This document shows positions 53,806 through 64,000 of a DNA stretch of 64,000 bases, piece after piece (within the stretch, counting starts at the first letter, position 1; each line of letters opens with the position of its first letter). The stretch is taken from positions 62,001 to 126,000 of the forward strand of contig PPXM03000007.1 in the NCBI GenBank assembly GCA_003707065.3, read 5' to 3'. This stretch comes from Trigonopsis variabilis. Lineage: Eukaryota; Ascomycota; Trigonopsidomycetes; Trigonopsidales; Trigonopsidaceae. The notes beneath the pieces are model-generated. The model had not been told where the DNA came from, ran no database searches, and saw nothing but the letters and a program-made list of their open reading frames with translations. Made by a program: the position numbers and the translations under genes.

Positions 53806-54957
53806 ATGCAGGTAAATCAGCCCTCGAGGGACTTGACGGGCCACGCCGACCAAGGGTCGAATGAGGCATCCCAACAAGGCCTGCACAAGTTGATGGATTC
53901 TACTAAGGCGGCCCAAACAATGGACGGTACAAATGCGAGCGTGGCCGAGTCGGGGTCGAATTCAAACACTTCATTGGCAGATGATGGACAGCGAAAGAAA
54001 TCGCGATATAGTCTGAACGACTTTGTCATCCTACGGACGCTGGGAACTGGGTCGTTTGGACGAGTTCATCTAGTCCAGAGTATCCACAACAAACGATTCT
54101 ATGCAATCAAGGTAATGCGGAAGGCGCAGGTCGTCAAGATGAAGCAAATCGAACATACAAACGACGAGCGTCGGATGCTGAAACGGGTCTCCCATCCGTT
54201 TATTATTCGAATGTGGGGAACGTTCCAAGACTCAAAGAACTTATTTTTGATTATGGATTATATCGAGGGAGGAGAACTGTTCTCGTTATTGAGGAAATCG
54301 CATAGATTTCCCAATCCAGTAGCAAAGTTCTACGCGGCGGAGGTGACCTTGGCACTCGAGTACCTTCACTCGTTGGACATTGTTTATCGCGACCTCAAGC
54401 CTGAAAACATCCTGATTGACCAACGAGGACATATTAAACTAACTGATTTTGGATTCGCTAAACAAGTCCCTGATGTCACTTACACTCTATGTGGAACTCC
54501 AGATTATATTGCTCCCGAGGTCGTGACATCAAAGCCATACAATAAATCTGTCGACTGGTGGTCTCTGGGCATCCTCATCTTCGAAATGCTAACTGGATAT
54601 ACTCCCTTCTACGATCAGACTCCCATGAAGACATATGAAAACATCCTCATTGGTTTCGTCCGGTATCCCAACTATATCGTTCCCGATGCAAAGGATCTTT
54701 TGGAGCGTTTAATCACCAAAGACCTTACCCGCCGCCTCGGCAATCTCTCTGGCGGCTCGGCCGACGTTAAGAACCACCCATGGTTTAGAGAAGTGGTTTG
54801 GGAGAAACTTGAAACAAAGAGTATCGAGACGCCTTACGAACCGCCGATTCAAGGCGGAGTTGGTGATACATCTCTGTTCGATCGGTATCCCGAAGAAAAC
54901 TGGGATTATGGATCAAATTCACCCGACCCTTACGCAAAGTATTTCGAAGAGTTCTAA
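53806..54957 (+). CDS. pka1: cAMP-dependent protein kinase catalytic subunit
   Basis: AGC kinase of nutrient signalling. ATG 53806 gives 383 residues; the frame is open upstream but has no ATG. After a roughly 65-residue polar N-terminus, the kinase domain shows [10 protein letters not shown] (80-89), AIKVMRK with Lys102, [38 protein letters not shown], the activation loop [15 protein letters not shown] with the PDK1-site Thr, and [20 protein letters not shown]. The C-tail carries [12 protein letters not shown] and ends [11 protein letters not shown], the PIF-type FxxF motif. The ATGCAG followed by GTAAAT at the start resembles a donor site, but I find no plausible acceptor. TPK-type identity is certain; paralogue number is unknown. 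Confidence 0.95.
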   Translation: MQVNQPSRDLTGHADQGSNEASQQGLHKLMDSTKAAQTMDGTNASVAESGSNSNTSLADDGQRKKSRYSLNDFVILRTLGTGSFGRVHLVQSIHNKRFYAIKVMRKAQVVKMKQIEHTNDERRMLKRVSHPFIIRMWGTFQDSKNLFLIMDYIEGGELFSLLRKSHRFPNPVAKFYAAEVTLALEYLHSLDIVYRDLKPENILIDQRGHIKLTDFGFAKQVPDVTYTLCGTPDYIAPEVVTSKPYNKSVDWWSLGILIFEMLTGYTPFYDQTPMKTYENILIGFVRYPNYIVPDAKDLLERLITKDLTRRLGNLSGGSADVKNHPWFREVVWEKLETKSIETPYEPPIQGGVGDTSLFDRYPEENWDYGSNSPDPYAKYFEEF

Positions 54958-55240
54958 AGAGACAGTATCAGTATTCATTTTTTTAATCTATTTTGAACGT
55001 GTTTGGTCCCAGTTGTTACTGTGCCGTGTGCGACGTATCGACCTGGTTGTCCTAGGCCAGATGGGGTCTGTCTGGTTGCTCTGTTAGAGAATGCCACGTC
55101 GATGATTTGTAACAGCCGTTGTTTGCGTCGTGTAGACAGACCACTTAACTTGCATTATCTACATGTCGATCTTTGGGATATTAGATACAGTCGATGGTCC
55201 TAGATCTTTCCGTAGCGACTCCATTTACAAATTACCCTCA

Positions 55241-56140
55241 TCATTCTTGAAAACTTTCCAGCCATGTTATCCACCCTTTTGTTTGACGAACTTTTGCACT
55301 TCCCGAAACAAACTCAATCGACGTGGATTCCAGCCGGTCGAAAGAAAAGGGCCCTTCACCAAGCCAATCATCTTCGTCGTGGGCTTTGTTGACTTCCTCA
55401 AGGGAGCGCACTTTGGACTCCCGAGAGATTTGGATCTCCTTCTCCAGAAGACTCCTGATCCGAGTAGGAGGTAAAGCTGTAAAGAGGTCAGATTTATTAC
55501 AAGCAATCAAGACTTTTATATGTTGGCTGAGGTATTTTCCTGGCCGTGGAGATCGCTTATTGGAGATTCGTTCACATCGATTCAAAACTTCAGCCAAGAA
55601 ATCCGCAGTCAGACGTAGATATGAGGGCCCAGTTAGATCCTTAGTCGCCAATGCACTAGAGTCGACCATGAAGATGACTCCTATTACGCTGCTACTGGCG
55701 GCATCAAGTATCTGTTCCAACATTTCATTTCTTAGCTTGGGATGGCCAGGAGCATCGATTAGGTTGAACTCAGGAGACGGGTCATCTTCCCTTCTCACGC
55801 TGAACGGTCGAAACGCATCGTATACATTAGGTGCGGCCGACAAAACCGTATTAAGAATTTGATTCTTACTATGAGCATATCGAAGCTGGGAGTAAAACAC
55901 TGTTTTTCCGGATAACGACGGCCCAACAATCAATACAGTCGGTTTAGAAGAGCTCAGAATATTGCCTGGCGCAGCTATTTGTTCTCGTCCAATTAATCGA
56001 TCAATCAAAGAAAGAACTGAACCTCCGTTGGCCTTGATGACTGCCAAAAACAGCGCCAACCCAAGTAAAAGTCCAGTCAATACGGATGCCCATGTCGATG
56101 AGTAAATGAGAGACCAAGGTTCATAAACGGAGTTGGCCAT
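55241..56140 (-). CDS. SRP102: Signal recognition particle receptor beta subunit
   Basis: ER-membrane GTPase that anchors SR-alpha. 299 residues, no intron, ATG 56140. A single transmembrane helix (WASVLTGLLLGLALFLAVI, about 18-36) precedes the GTPase core: P-loop GPSLSGKTVFYSQL, the G3 box DAPGHPKLRNEML (Asp-Ala-Pro-Gly in place of Asp-x2-Gly, as in the family), the SVIGVIFMVDSSAL strand, IKVLIACNKSDLFTA (NKSD), and the final SIEFVSGSAK (G5). The C-terminus is short. It runs convergently with the PKA gene. Confidence 0.93.
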   Translation of the reverse strand: MANSVYEPWSLIYSSTWASVLTGLLLGLALFLAVIKANGGSVLSLIDRLIGREQIAAPGNILSSSKPTVLIVGPSLSGKTVFYSQLRYAHSKNQILNTVLSAAPNVYDAFRPFSVRREDDPSPEFNLIDAPGHPKLRNEMLEQILDAASSSVIGVIFMVDSSALATKDLTGPSYLRLTADFLAEVLNRCERISNKRSPRPGKYLSQHIKVLIACNKSDLFTALPPTRIRSLLEKEIQISRESKVRSLEEVNKAHDEDDWLGEGPFSFDRLESTSIEFVSGSAKVRQTKGWITWLESFQE

Positions 56141-56481
56141 GGTCGACACTCGACCAGGATGGATCTAGTCGTTTTTTAGTGGTGTTGAGACGATGTAACG
56201 GGTTGGTAGTCCCGGTTCTATACTGGCCTCCCTAACTAAATCCCTGCAGGAACACCAACTCACCTCTCAGTATGCCATTGAACCCTGTCTGGGAAGCCAC
56301 CAAAGTCCTGAAAAAGGAATTGACTTCACTACATGTTATAATTGCATTGCTAATCAAAAAATTGCTAATAAAAAAGTACACCATTATTACCCTATACATT
56401 TTGCCAGTAACGTTGAGAACTGGCATCAGCACTCTCCAGTGAGTGTTGAAAACTGGGGTGAGGGGATGATGTTAATCCTCT
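56141..56481. other. Intergenic region between CYS4 and SRP102 (same strand)
   Basis: 341 bp; it holds TTGAGAACTGGCATCAGCAC and a similar TTGAAAACTGG copy near 56410-56455. No gene supported. Confidence 0.35.
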
Positions 56482-58071
56482 CTAGTCCAGCTGAGCGCCA
56501 TTATTAAGAAGATAAGTAAGCAGATCGACTTTGGTCACCACGTTCACGGGGACAATTGCGGCCTCGTCACCATGTTTGGTCACGACTGCGACCGAGTTAT
56601 GCTCAAAGAACTTGTTAAGGTCCGACAACGGCGTGTCGAGAGTAATTTCTGTGAACTTACGTCGAGTCTTGACGGGCTTCGTTCCCAACTGTCCGACAGA
56701 CAAAGGATCGACGATGTAATTATCGAGAGCAGCGAAATTGAGCATAGCCTTCGAAACAGGATCACTAGCTTGGACTCTGCCATTGGATACTCGTGACAAG
56801 AGATTTCCAAGAGTGATGAGGCCAACCAAGACGTGGTTCGGTCCCAAAACAGGGAGCTGGTCAAACCCTTTCTCGTGCATGGTGTCGATCGCATTTCGTA
56901 CCGTGGCATCCGCAGCGATCGTAACCACTGGCTTCAACTGGAGATCTCGTACAGTCGCGCCCTTATATTGGGCCTTGCGTCTCTTCTCTTCCTCCAAGGC
57001 CTTGTCATCTTCAAATCCATAATACTTCATCCAATCGTCATCAATGAACTTTGTGAGGTATGACCGTAATGAATCTGGCATGATAGCCACCACGACGGCA
57101 TCTTCAGGAAGGTCTTTGGCGACTTCCAGGGCAGCAGCAAGAGCACTACCTGAGGAACCACCGACCAAAAGTCCTTCATCGCGAATTAACCTTCGAGCAA
57201 GCAAGAACGACTCTTTGTCATCGGTCTTGACCCATTTATCGACGATTTCTCGGTCCAAAGCAGCTGGAATAAAATCATATCCAATTCCTTCAACCTTGTA
57301 ATTGTGAACACCGCTGTTGAGCGAGTCTGGTAATGCCAAAATAGAGCCCACCGGGTCAGCAGCAACCACCACAATATCCTTGTTTCTCTTCTTCAAAGCT
57401 CTGGCCACACCCGTGACCGTGCCTCCAGTACCCGCTCCAGCAACCACATGAGTTATTTTACCTTGAGTTTGTTCATAAATCTCGGGACCAGTGGTCTCCT
57501 CATGTGCTAAAGGATTGTTGGGGTTTCCATACTGATCCAAGATCACAGCGTTGGGGATTTCTTTCTCAAGACGCTTGGCGACACCAATGTGGCTCTCGGG
57601 TGAGTCCCAAGCCGCCTCAGTGGGTGTACGAATGATATCAGCTCCTAGAGCTTTAAGTACCGACACTTTCTCTTGAGACATTTTCTCAGGCATAGTCAAT
57701 ATAGCTTTGTATCCTTTCACAGCAGCCACTAAGGCAATTCCAATGCCGCTAAACCTGTCAGAACTTCAATTATTAGTCTCGACTCACGTATTACCCGAAG
57801 TTGGTTCGATTAAAGTATAACCAGGCTTAATGCGTCCTTCCTTTTCGGCTTCTTCGACCATCTTGAGAGCAATCCGGTCCTTGACGGACCCTCCAGCGTT
57901 GAAGTACTCACACTTTGCATCTAGCGGTATTAGTTTTCTTTGCTCGCTCGCTTCTTACTTACAGATACTGGCCTTGATCCCTAGACTTTGAGGGATCTTG
58001 TTCAATTTCACCAGCGGTGTATGTCCTATGTTTTCAAGGATATTATCAAGAACTTTTTGATCTTGAGACAT
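56482..58071 (-). CDS. CYS4: Cystathionine beta-synthase
   Basis: PLP enzyme joining serine and homocysteine in transsulfuration. Exons 58071-57963, 57920-57788 and 57748-56482 give 502 residues (yeast Cys4: 507). The start lacks the vertebrate haem-binding extension. Catalytic domain: [22 protein letters not shown] with Schiff-base Lys50, and EPTSGNTGIGIALV with the PLP-phosphate loop at 78-84; then [27 protein letters not shown], and [16 protein letters not shown]. The C-terminus has two CBS domains ([20 protein letters not shown] and the [19 protein letters not shown] pair), presumed regulatory. Introns are 42 and 39 nt. The second could end at either of two AGs 6 nt apart; the call uses the one giving the canonical SGNTGIG. 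Confidence 0.96.
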
Positions 58072-58297
58072 GATGATAAGACGAGAAAAGATCGGTGGTC
58101 TCAGGTAAGGTTTGAAATTTTCCCTCGCTAAGGGCTGTCTATGGCAACCGCAAACCACGTCATTACCACAGAAACGAGTGTGATCGAGATCCATCGAGTC
58201 CCACCTGGGGCCATTAGGGCCGATCTAACGACTAAACAATGATTACGAGGTACGTGAATAAGGACAAAGCTATCAAGCAAGAAGTTCTATATTTGAT

Positions 58298-59995
58298 CTA
58301 AGGCTTGCACCGACCGGTGAAACGAGGATAGAGGGAGGCCTGGCGGACGGTGTAGAGGTTACATAGCCAGGCCAGGAACCGTTCAAGACCAAGTCCATAT
58401 CCACCATGAGGATACGTTCCATACTTGCGAAGATCGGTGAACCAGTAGTATGGTTCCTTGTCGATTCCTTCCCGGGCAAAACCAGCGAGGAGCTCTTCTT
58501 CGTTATCGATACGCATACTGCCTCCAGTAATCTCTCCAACGTTAGGCATGAGCACATCAACAGACTCAGTCACTCGGGGGTCATCAGGACACCGTTTCAT
58601 GTAGAAAGATTTGATTTCCAACGGGAATCGGTTCAAGAAAATGGGGCGGTTGATTTCGTCGGTCATCCGTCGTTCGGCCGCCTCAGCTATATCATCACCA
58701 AACTTGAACGGTTTTCCTTCTTCATTAGGGATTCCATGGTCATTGAGCCACTCGATAGCGTCGACATATGCGAGACGCATAAATGGACGAGACGGCGCAA
58801 CAAAGCCGGGGTTGAGTTGTTTAATTAAAGGTCCTGCCACTGGATCCTTCAATACGAGATCCACAGTCTTACAGATGACGTCCTCGATGTGGTCCATAAG
58901 TTCATCGAACGTAAGAAATCCAAGCTCGGCCTCGAGATGGGTATATTCACTCAAATGACGACGGGTGTGACTCTTTTCGGCTCTGAATGATTCCTGGACA
59001 CAGAAGACGTCGCCCAAAGCTGGAATCACAGTCTCAAGATACAGCTGAGAGGATTGGGTCAAATATGCCTTTTCTCCATAGTAATCAAATGCAAAAAGGG
59101 TCGATCCTCCTTCAACTTGAGTCTGAACCATGCAAGGAGGAGTGACTTCCGTCATATTTTTATCTTGGTACACTTGTCGAATAGCCCGTAGAACAACAGC
59201 GCGGACTCGGAAGATGGCGGACAAGGTCTCACCTCTGAGGGCAAGATGCCGTTGATCGAGTAAGAGCGACGGATCAGCGCCTTCTTGGACCTTGTTGGTA
59301 AACGCTTCATCACCTGAGGGAGCAAGGCCAACAATCTCATAGTAATCCACCACCAGCTCATGTCCTCCGGGTGCTGACTGACCTTCAGGTACGGGGACGA
59401 CAGTGCCATACAAAGTCACGGTTGATTCAATAGTCAAGGTCTGGGTCTGATACGCTTGTGCCAAGTCACCTGATAACACAGCTTGGATATATCCAGTACC
59501 ATCTCGCAGAACAATAAAAACAAGGTTTTTCTGGGATCGGAGACGATGGATCCAGCCTGAAATTTTTACCCGCTCTGGAGATCGGTGCTCGCCGGCCTGG
59601 CCGATCTTGATCTTGAGTGCAGGCGGAAGAGACGGATCCTCGACAATCTTGATTGCCTTGGCTGCAGCCAACCGGTTTTCTTCATCCTTGGCCTTTTGTT
59701 CGTTGGCTTGGGCAGCGGCCTTAGCCTTTTCGGCCTTCTTAGCCAATCCTTCGGCTCCTTTACGAGCCTTCTTGAGAGCCGAAGCGCTGATCTTTTCGTA
59801 GCTCGATCCCTCTTCAGTTTGCTTCTTAATCAATAGCTCTGGTTCCCCCGACGAAATAAATAGAGCGTAAGCTGCCGTCTTCAATGGCTTATCTTCTGAG
59901 CCACGGCCTGCTTCATCAGATCCAACCACCTCATCGATGTAGAGGGTTGGAGAGCTGATTTCTAACTTTTCAACTTTGCTCGCGAGCTCCGACAT
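58298..59995 (-). CDS. DED81: Asparaginyl-tRNA synthetase, cytosolic
   Basis: Class II synthetase, 565 residues, no intron; ATG 59995 is the first Met in frame. The eukaryotic N-terminal extension has a charged Ala/Lys/Glu coiled coil (about 75-125). The OB-fold anticodon-binding domain has VKISGWIHRLRSQKNLVFIV and LRDGTGYIQAVL. The catalytic core has motif 1 (around FRVRAVVLRAIRQVYQ), motif 2 FRAEKSHTRRHLSEYTHLEA, and motif 3 GGYGLGLERFLAWLC. The ending LYPRFTGRCKP is typical of eukaryotic AsnRS. No mitochondrial leader is visible, so a separate mitochondrial enzyme is expected elsewhere. Confidence 0.96.
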   Translation of the reverse strand: MSELASKVEKLEISSPTLYIDEVVGSDEAGRGSEDKPLKTAAYALFISSGEPELLIKKQTEEGSSYEKISASALKKARKGAEGLAKKAEKAKAAAQANEQKAKDEENRLAAAKAIKIVEDPSLPPALKIKIGQAGEHRSPERVKISGWIHRLRSQKNLVFIVLRDGTGYIQAVLSGDLAQAYQTQTLTIESTVTLYGTVVPVPEGQSAPGGHELVVDYYEIVGLAPSGDEAFTNKVQEGADPSLLLDQRHLALRGETLSAIFRVRAVVLRAIRQVYQDKNMTEVTPPCMVQTQVEGGSTLFAFDYYGEKAYLTQSSQLYLETVIPALGDVFCVQESFRAEKSHTRRHLSEYTHLEAELGFLTFDELMDHIEDVICKTVDLVLKDPVAGPLIKQLNPGFVAPSRPFMRLAYVDAIEWLNDHGIPNEEGKPFKFGDDIAEAAERRMTDEINRPIFLNRFPLEIKSFYMKRCPDDPRVTESVDVLMPNVGEITGGSMRIDNEEELLAGFAREGIDKEPYYWFTDLRKYGTYPHGGYGLGLERFLAWLCNLYTVRQASLYPRFTGRCKP

Positions 59996-61553
59996 ATCAG
60001 GGTTAGTCAAAATGTAGAGTCACCCGTTACAGCTAACGATAGCGAGCCAACAATCACCCAGCTGACAGCCAGACCGCTACTCCTTCCACGCTCAGCCGGA
60101 GACAAGAAAAGGTCATAAAGAGAGCGGGTGCATTCTTATCGATATATTACATCGAGGCAAAGGATTATCAGATATACATTATATCTCGTTTTTTAGCCTT
60201 CTCATTACATCGCTGCACTAAGTCCCACCTAGTCTCTATATAAACTCAGTTATGAAGGTGTTATTTCACTGTAAAACAATGGCTGGAACTCGGAAATATA
60301 GTCGGTACTGTAGACAGTGATACAACTTATTGTCGAGTTCCTTCGCTATTCCGAATACCCTTGACGCTTTGGGTTCAACCCCAAGCTTGACGGTGACAGA
60401 CATAGATGTGTGTCACATCGTTGTCGACACGCCCGATTTTATTCTGGTGATAGTCAACGCTTAATAAGGCCACCGTACAATCAACGCCAAAGAACATTAT
60501 CCCCTGGTCTCGATGGTCTACAAACAAGACTGCTCCTCGCTATATACTAACGAGGGTTAACCAGTCATCTAAACAAGTAGATAGAAAACCTATATTTATC
60601 TCTGCAGAACGATAGCAACCCAAATCTTGACTGTGCAGAAAAAGACATTAGTCTATACCACATCGCCATCATTCTACAATTGGATCTCGTGCCATCTCTT
60701 TTTTCTATACTGGACCGGTTTTAAAATGTCTTAGACTCCATTCTCATTAAAATTGATCAAAGGTGCCAGCCAGTTATTTATTAACTTATGACAGTTCACC
60801 GCTTGATCGCCAAAGAAACTGTCAGTTACAAGCTTTTAGTGCTCGCATGCATTGATCGCCTAAGCGGCACCATTCTGCCAATCTCAAAGCCCATCTTGGC
60901 TGCATTGGGAATTGCTATATTTATCGTAGCCTTTGATTCACATGGAAATGAAGTTTCAAATCAAGAGATCTTTGTTCCTTTACATCAGGCTGATTCGTAG
61001 ACCTTAACAAACCAGAGAATCTACCAGCCTTACGAGCCGATCGACGCTTCCATTTACGACACGTGGCACGACAGATATCCACAAAAACCCCAAATGGGTC
61101 GCATACATTTTTAGACTTGTACGTACTTGACCACCATCCAAGAACAAAGGTCAACCAGCCTCGTCTTGCCTTGTTGGACTCCTTTGTTTGTCTGAAACGG
61201 TAGCAAAAGCGCTGAAAGCAGGCCAGCGACGGCCGGTTACCCTACCCACACGCCCATCGCGTGAGGCGGGTAACTGATGTACACTTTAGCAGACCCGCCC
61301 AAGCCTAGTCTGCCCCTCCTCTCCTCTCATCTCCAGCTATCATTGACGACACCCTAGGCCCCATCCTTTCGTTTCATTTCCGGTCATTGGCCTATCGCGT
61401 CTTTTATTGATTCATCTCTGAGATTGATCACCGGCCTTTAGGTCCTGGGTATTTGTTTATTCTTTCCCTTTTTTTTTCTTGTCACTCGCTTTTTCTTTTC
61501 ACTTGGCCGAGCTGTCGTTGACCGGCCCGTATCAATCTTGCTCGATATCGGGA
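59996..61553. promoter_or_regulatory. Divergent intergenic region, DED81 / NRD1
   Basis: 1.56 kb between divergent starts. Frames at 60788-61000 and 60921-61154 lack domains. A GC-rich block near 61220-61310 (GGCCAGCGACGGCCGG) and a T-rich tract at 61463-61480 lie upstream of the RNA-binding gene and suggest a long regulated 5' leader (inference). Confidence 0.45.
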
Positions 61554-63627
61554 ATGAGTTCTCCTTGTTTAAACCGCCAATCGATTCCCAAGCTGGGTCC
61601 AAAAATGCCTGCTTATTTTCCTCAGTTTGCTATTTCGCTGGGTGATCAAGGCCTCGGTACGCCAGGGTCACCCGGTGATATGCCTTACACTCCGCTATTA
61701 CCATCCCAGCTTTTGATAGGATCTCCCTTTCAGACGACTGTTCCACAGAGCACCGCTGTTTTCCAATCGAATCCCCAATATGCTCCGTCTTATCCCGTTA
61801 CTAGCCCTGCGCCTGGTGCGATGAATGGAGGAGACAAGTCTCCTTATATCGGCGGTCAATATGTCTTATCACCAGTAATACCCCAATTCCAACAGTTTTA
61901 TCCTACTAGAGCTCCTGAATATCCCATGATGTACTCCTTGCCTGATGATCACGCTCTCGACGTTGCTCCTCGAACGGTATGTACCAGGCTGCAACCTGCT
62001 CTGGTTGAATATTGTTTCTGTGACTGACTCTTAGATTTATCTGGGAAATATTCCTCCCGAAACAACCGCCGAAGAGCTGTTGTCGCATGTCCACTCCGGG
62101 ACAATCGATTCAGCTAAACTGTTACCAGAAAAAAGCTGTGCCTTTATCACGTTCTTGGAGCCTTCTAGTGCTGCCCATTTTCATTCAGACGCCATTCTAA
62201 AGAAACTTACCATTAAAAATCAAGAAATAAAAGTCGGCTGGGGGAAGCCATCGGCCATAAATCCAACTGTCCTGATGGCTGTTCGCCAGAGTGCTGCATC
62301 AAGAAATGTCTATTTGGGGAACCTGCCACCGGATATCCAGCCCGAAGAACTACAAGATGACGTCAAGGAGTTTGGCCAGATTGACATGATCAAGATGGTG
62401 AGGGAAAAGAATATCGCATTTGTCCATTTCACTTCGATTGCATCTGCTATTAAAGCTGTCCAGCAACTTTCTAATGACCCAAAGTGGGCACAGCGAAGAG
62501 TGTTTTACGGTAAGGATCGATGTGCTTATGTTTCCAAGACTCAACAACAAAATGCTGCTCAATATCTTGGTATTGCGCGTGGGTGTGAGCATCTTTTGGC
62601 TAGTGCGGACCCTGAGTTTATTTCTGCCGCCCTAGCTCAACAGTCTATGGCTGCTGCTACAGTTGCATCAGTTTCTGGCGGGCCCCAGAATGTTGGCAAT
62701 CGAACAGTTTATCTGGGGAGCATTCACACTGAGACCTCAATGGAAGAAATCTGCAATGCCGTTCGAGGAGGTCTCCTGCACAATATTCGGTACATTCCCG
62801 AAAAACATATCTGCTTTGTCACTTTTATCGATCCGACTGCTGCGGCCCAGTTCTATGCGTTGACCTATCTACAGGGTATTCTCATTCACAACCGCAGGCT
62901 CAAGGTGGGTTGGGGAAAGCATTCAGGACCCCTGCCTAGTGCAATTGCCATGGCTGTTGCTGCTGGAGCCAGCCGGAATGTGTATATCGGCAACCTTGGC
63001 GAGGAATGGACAGAAGAGAAACTAAGAGAAGACTTTTCTCGGTTTGGAGAGGTTGAGCAAGTAAACACTCTTCGCAAGAAATCGTGCGCCTTTGTCAACT
63101 TCACCAATATTGCGAATGCAATCAAGGCGATCGAAGGCATCAAACAGTTCGATGAATATAAACCGTTTAAGATCAATTTTGGGAAAGACCGGTGTGCGAA
63201 TCCCCCGAGACTGACGGCGTCATCGGCACAGATGACCAGTGCTTTTGCTGCGGGTCTCGGTGTTTCCTCTTCGGCCTCATCCTCGAACGAGTCTTCTCTA
63301 GGATCGGCAGAATCAACCGTCGAATCCACGGTTGCAACTACCGCCTCGTCTAGTGTTGTAGTGGAAAATGAGGACCTTGGACCGGATATGCTGTCCAACG
63401 AGCTGTTGCTTTCGGCAAACCCACATGCTTTGGGTAACTGGGCTCTGTCGCAGTACCTGCTCCAACACATGCAGCAACACCCTCCGATGGCGTCGTCAGA
63501 GCTCTATTCTGATAAGAGCATCATGGAGTATTTGCAATGTCAAAATATAACGACCTCGATGGCTATAGCGGCCGCGGCTACGGCCTCTTCATCGAATGCT
63601 ACCGGTGAATTGGGCTGTCTGATATAG
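61554..63627 (+). CDS. nrd1: Four-RRM RNA-binding protein, Nrd1/Msa2 family
   Basis: Exons 61554-61976 and 62035-63627 (58-nt intron, TGACTGACTCTTAG) give 671 residues. The first 140 residues are Pro/Gln/Ser-rich. Four RRMs follow at about 142-215 (IYLGNIPPETT; CAFITFLEP), 230-300 (NVYLGNLPPDI; IAFVHFTSI), 365-440 (TVYLGSIHTET; ICFVTFIDP) and 455-530 (NVYIGNLGEEW; CAFVNFTNI). Each pair is followed by a KVGWGK or GKDRC linker. The tail is Ser/Ala-rich. This matches fission-yeast Nrd1, which binds UCUU-type elements to restrain sexual differentiation and supports cytokinesis via myosin mRNA. Targets here are unknown. RRM1 begins exactly at the splice junction. MAPK control is inferred from the family only. 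Confidence 0.88.
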
Positions 63628-64000
63628 TGCCGCCCGTGCGCGGTATCGTGATGAATTTGGCTATGTCTGATGTGTTGAGAAAGGCCTACGGGGGAAACAA
63701 AAAATGGTGTTTTTTGGGAAAAGGTTCTGGGTTAGGGGAGCTGAAAAGACGGCAATGGAAGTGAAGGACAGTGCTATTTAACTTGTTTTACAAAAGAGTA
63801 TACATTGCGTAAAGCTATAGTTGGTTTCTATTACGTAGACATTCATGCTTGTGAGGAGCAGCGAAGCGACATCTTCAAGACCAATTGATTTCCGCCATCT
63901 AGGGGAAGCGACGCGAATATAAAACAGGCCACGAGAGCTTTCTTTCTGTATAGGATGTCCTATTTACGAGAAAGGGAGAAATTAGGATGATCAGTTAGGG
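63628..64000. other. 3' flank of NRD1 to window end
   Basis: 373 bp after the NRD1 stop. No frame with a recognisable product; probably 3' UTR and the beginning of the next intergenic space. Confidence 0.4.

Noticed and set aside
1-64000. Transposons, LTR or virus-derived elements, CRISPR arrays
   Set aside because: No transposase, reverse transcriptase, integrase or capsid-like frame, no long terminal or inverted repeats, and no spaced direct repeats were seen.

Overview
This is a compact nuclear segment from an ascomycete fungus. Thirty-three protein genes fit in 64 kb (about one per 1.9 kb), alternating freely between strands. I found no rRNA, no convincing tRNA, no CRISPR array and no transposon or virus-derived element. 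Lineage is inferred from content. There is a septation-initiation scaffold (Cdc11/Nud1), a likely Byr4/Bfa1 partner, an Ypt4-like Rab4, a four-RRM Nrd1, an Ssk2/Wis4 MAPKKK, an Rsr1 with a CTIS tail, and mitochondrial leucine-breakdown enzymes that Schizosaccharomyces and Saccharomyces lack. An early-branching ascomycete (Taphrinomycotina other than Schizosaccharomyces, or a basal budding-yeast lineage) fits best; I cannot name the species.

The most distinctive trait is the intron set. I could place 36 introns by protein continuity. Thirty-one are only 33-42 nt long, have GTRNGT-like donors, and carry a CTAAC/CTAAT/CTGAC branch site within about 5-12 nt of the acceptor. The five longer ones are 54, 58, 106, 155 and 319 nt.

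Layout. 1-11.8 kb: MFS transporter cut by the window edge, a 2-kb gap, lariat debranching enzyme Dbr1, an RNase P/MRP zinc-ribbon subunit, Gal-1-P uridylyltransferase, and Cdc11/Nud1. 11.8-21.2 kb: Stp1-like zinc-finger factor, Rsr1 GTPase, the head-to-head MCC-beta and isovaleryl-CoA dehydrogenase pair, xylitol dehydrogenase, and an unusual bZIP factor. 22-35 kb: Rab4, sphingoid-base kinase, GID4, coatomer beta, and the stress MAPKKK. 35-45 kb: a DszA/NtaA-type flavin monooxygenase, Mdm1, a Byr4-like protein, and Gcn20. 44.6-54 kb: Sec13 and Nup84 head to head, SUMO, uL14m, Rpb9 and bL12m head to head, Ctk3, and pyrroline-5-carboxylate reductase. 53.8-64 kb: PKA catalytic subunit, SRP receptor beta, cystathionine beta-synthase, asparaginyl-tRNA synthetase, and Nrd1.

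Most genes are housekeeping and unrelated to their neighbours. Two divergent pairs do join partners in one process: MCC-beta/IVD (leucine catabolism) and Sec13/Nup84 (both Y-complex nucleoporins). The main points for follow-up are the miniature introns, a tandem acceptor in the PLP loop of cystathionine beta-synthase, an in-frame hydrophobic extension upstream of Sec13, and two SIN-type proteins on one segment. No wholly unknown multi-gene system was seen.
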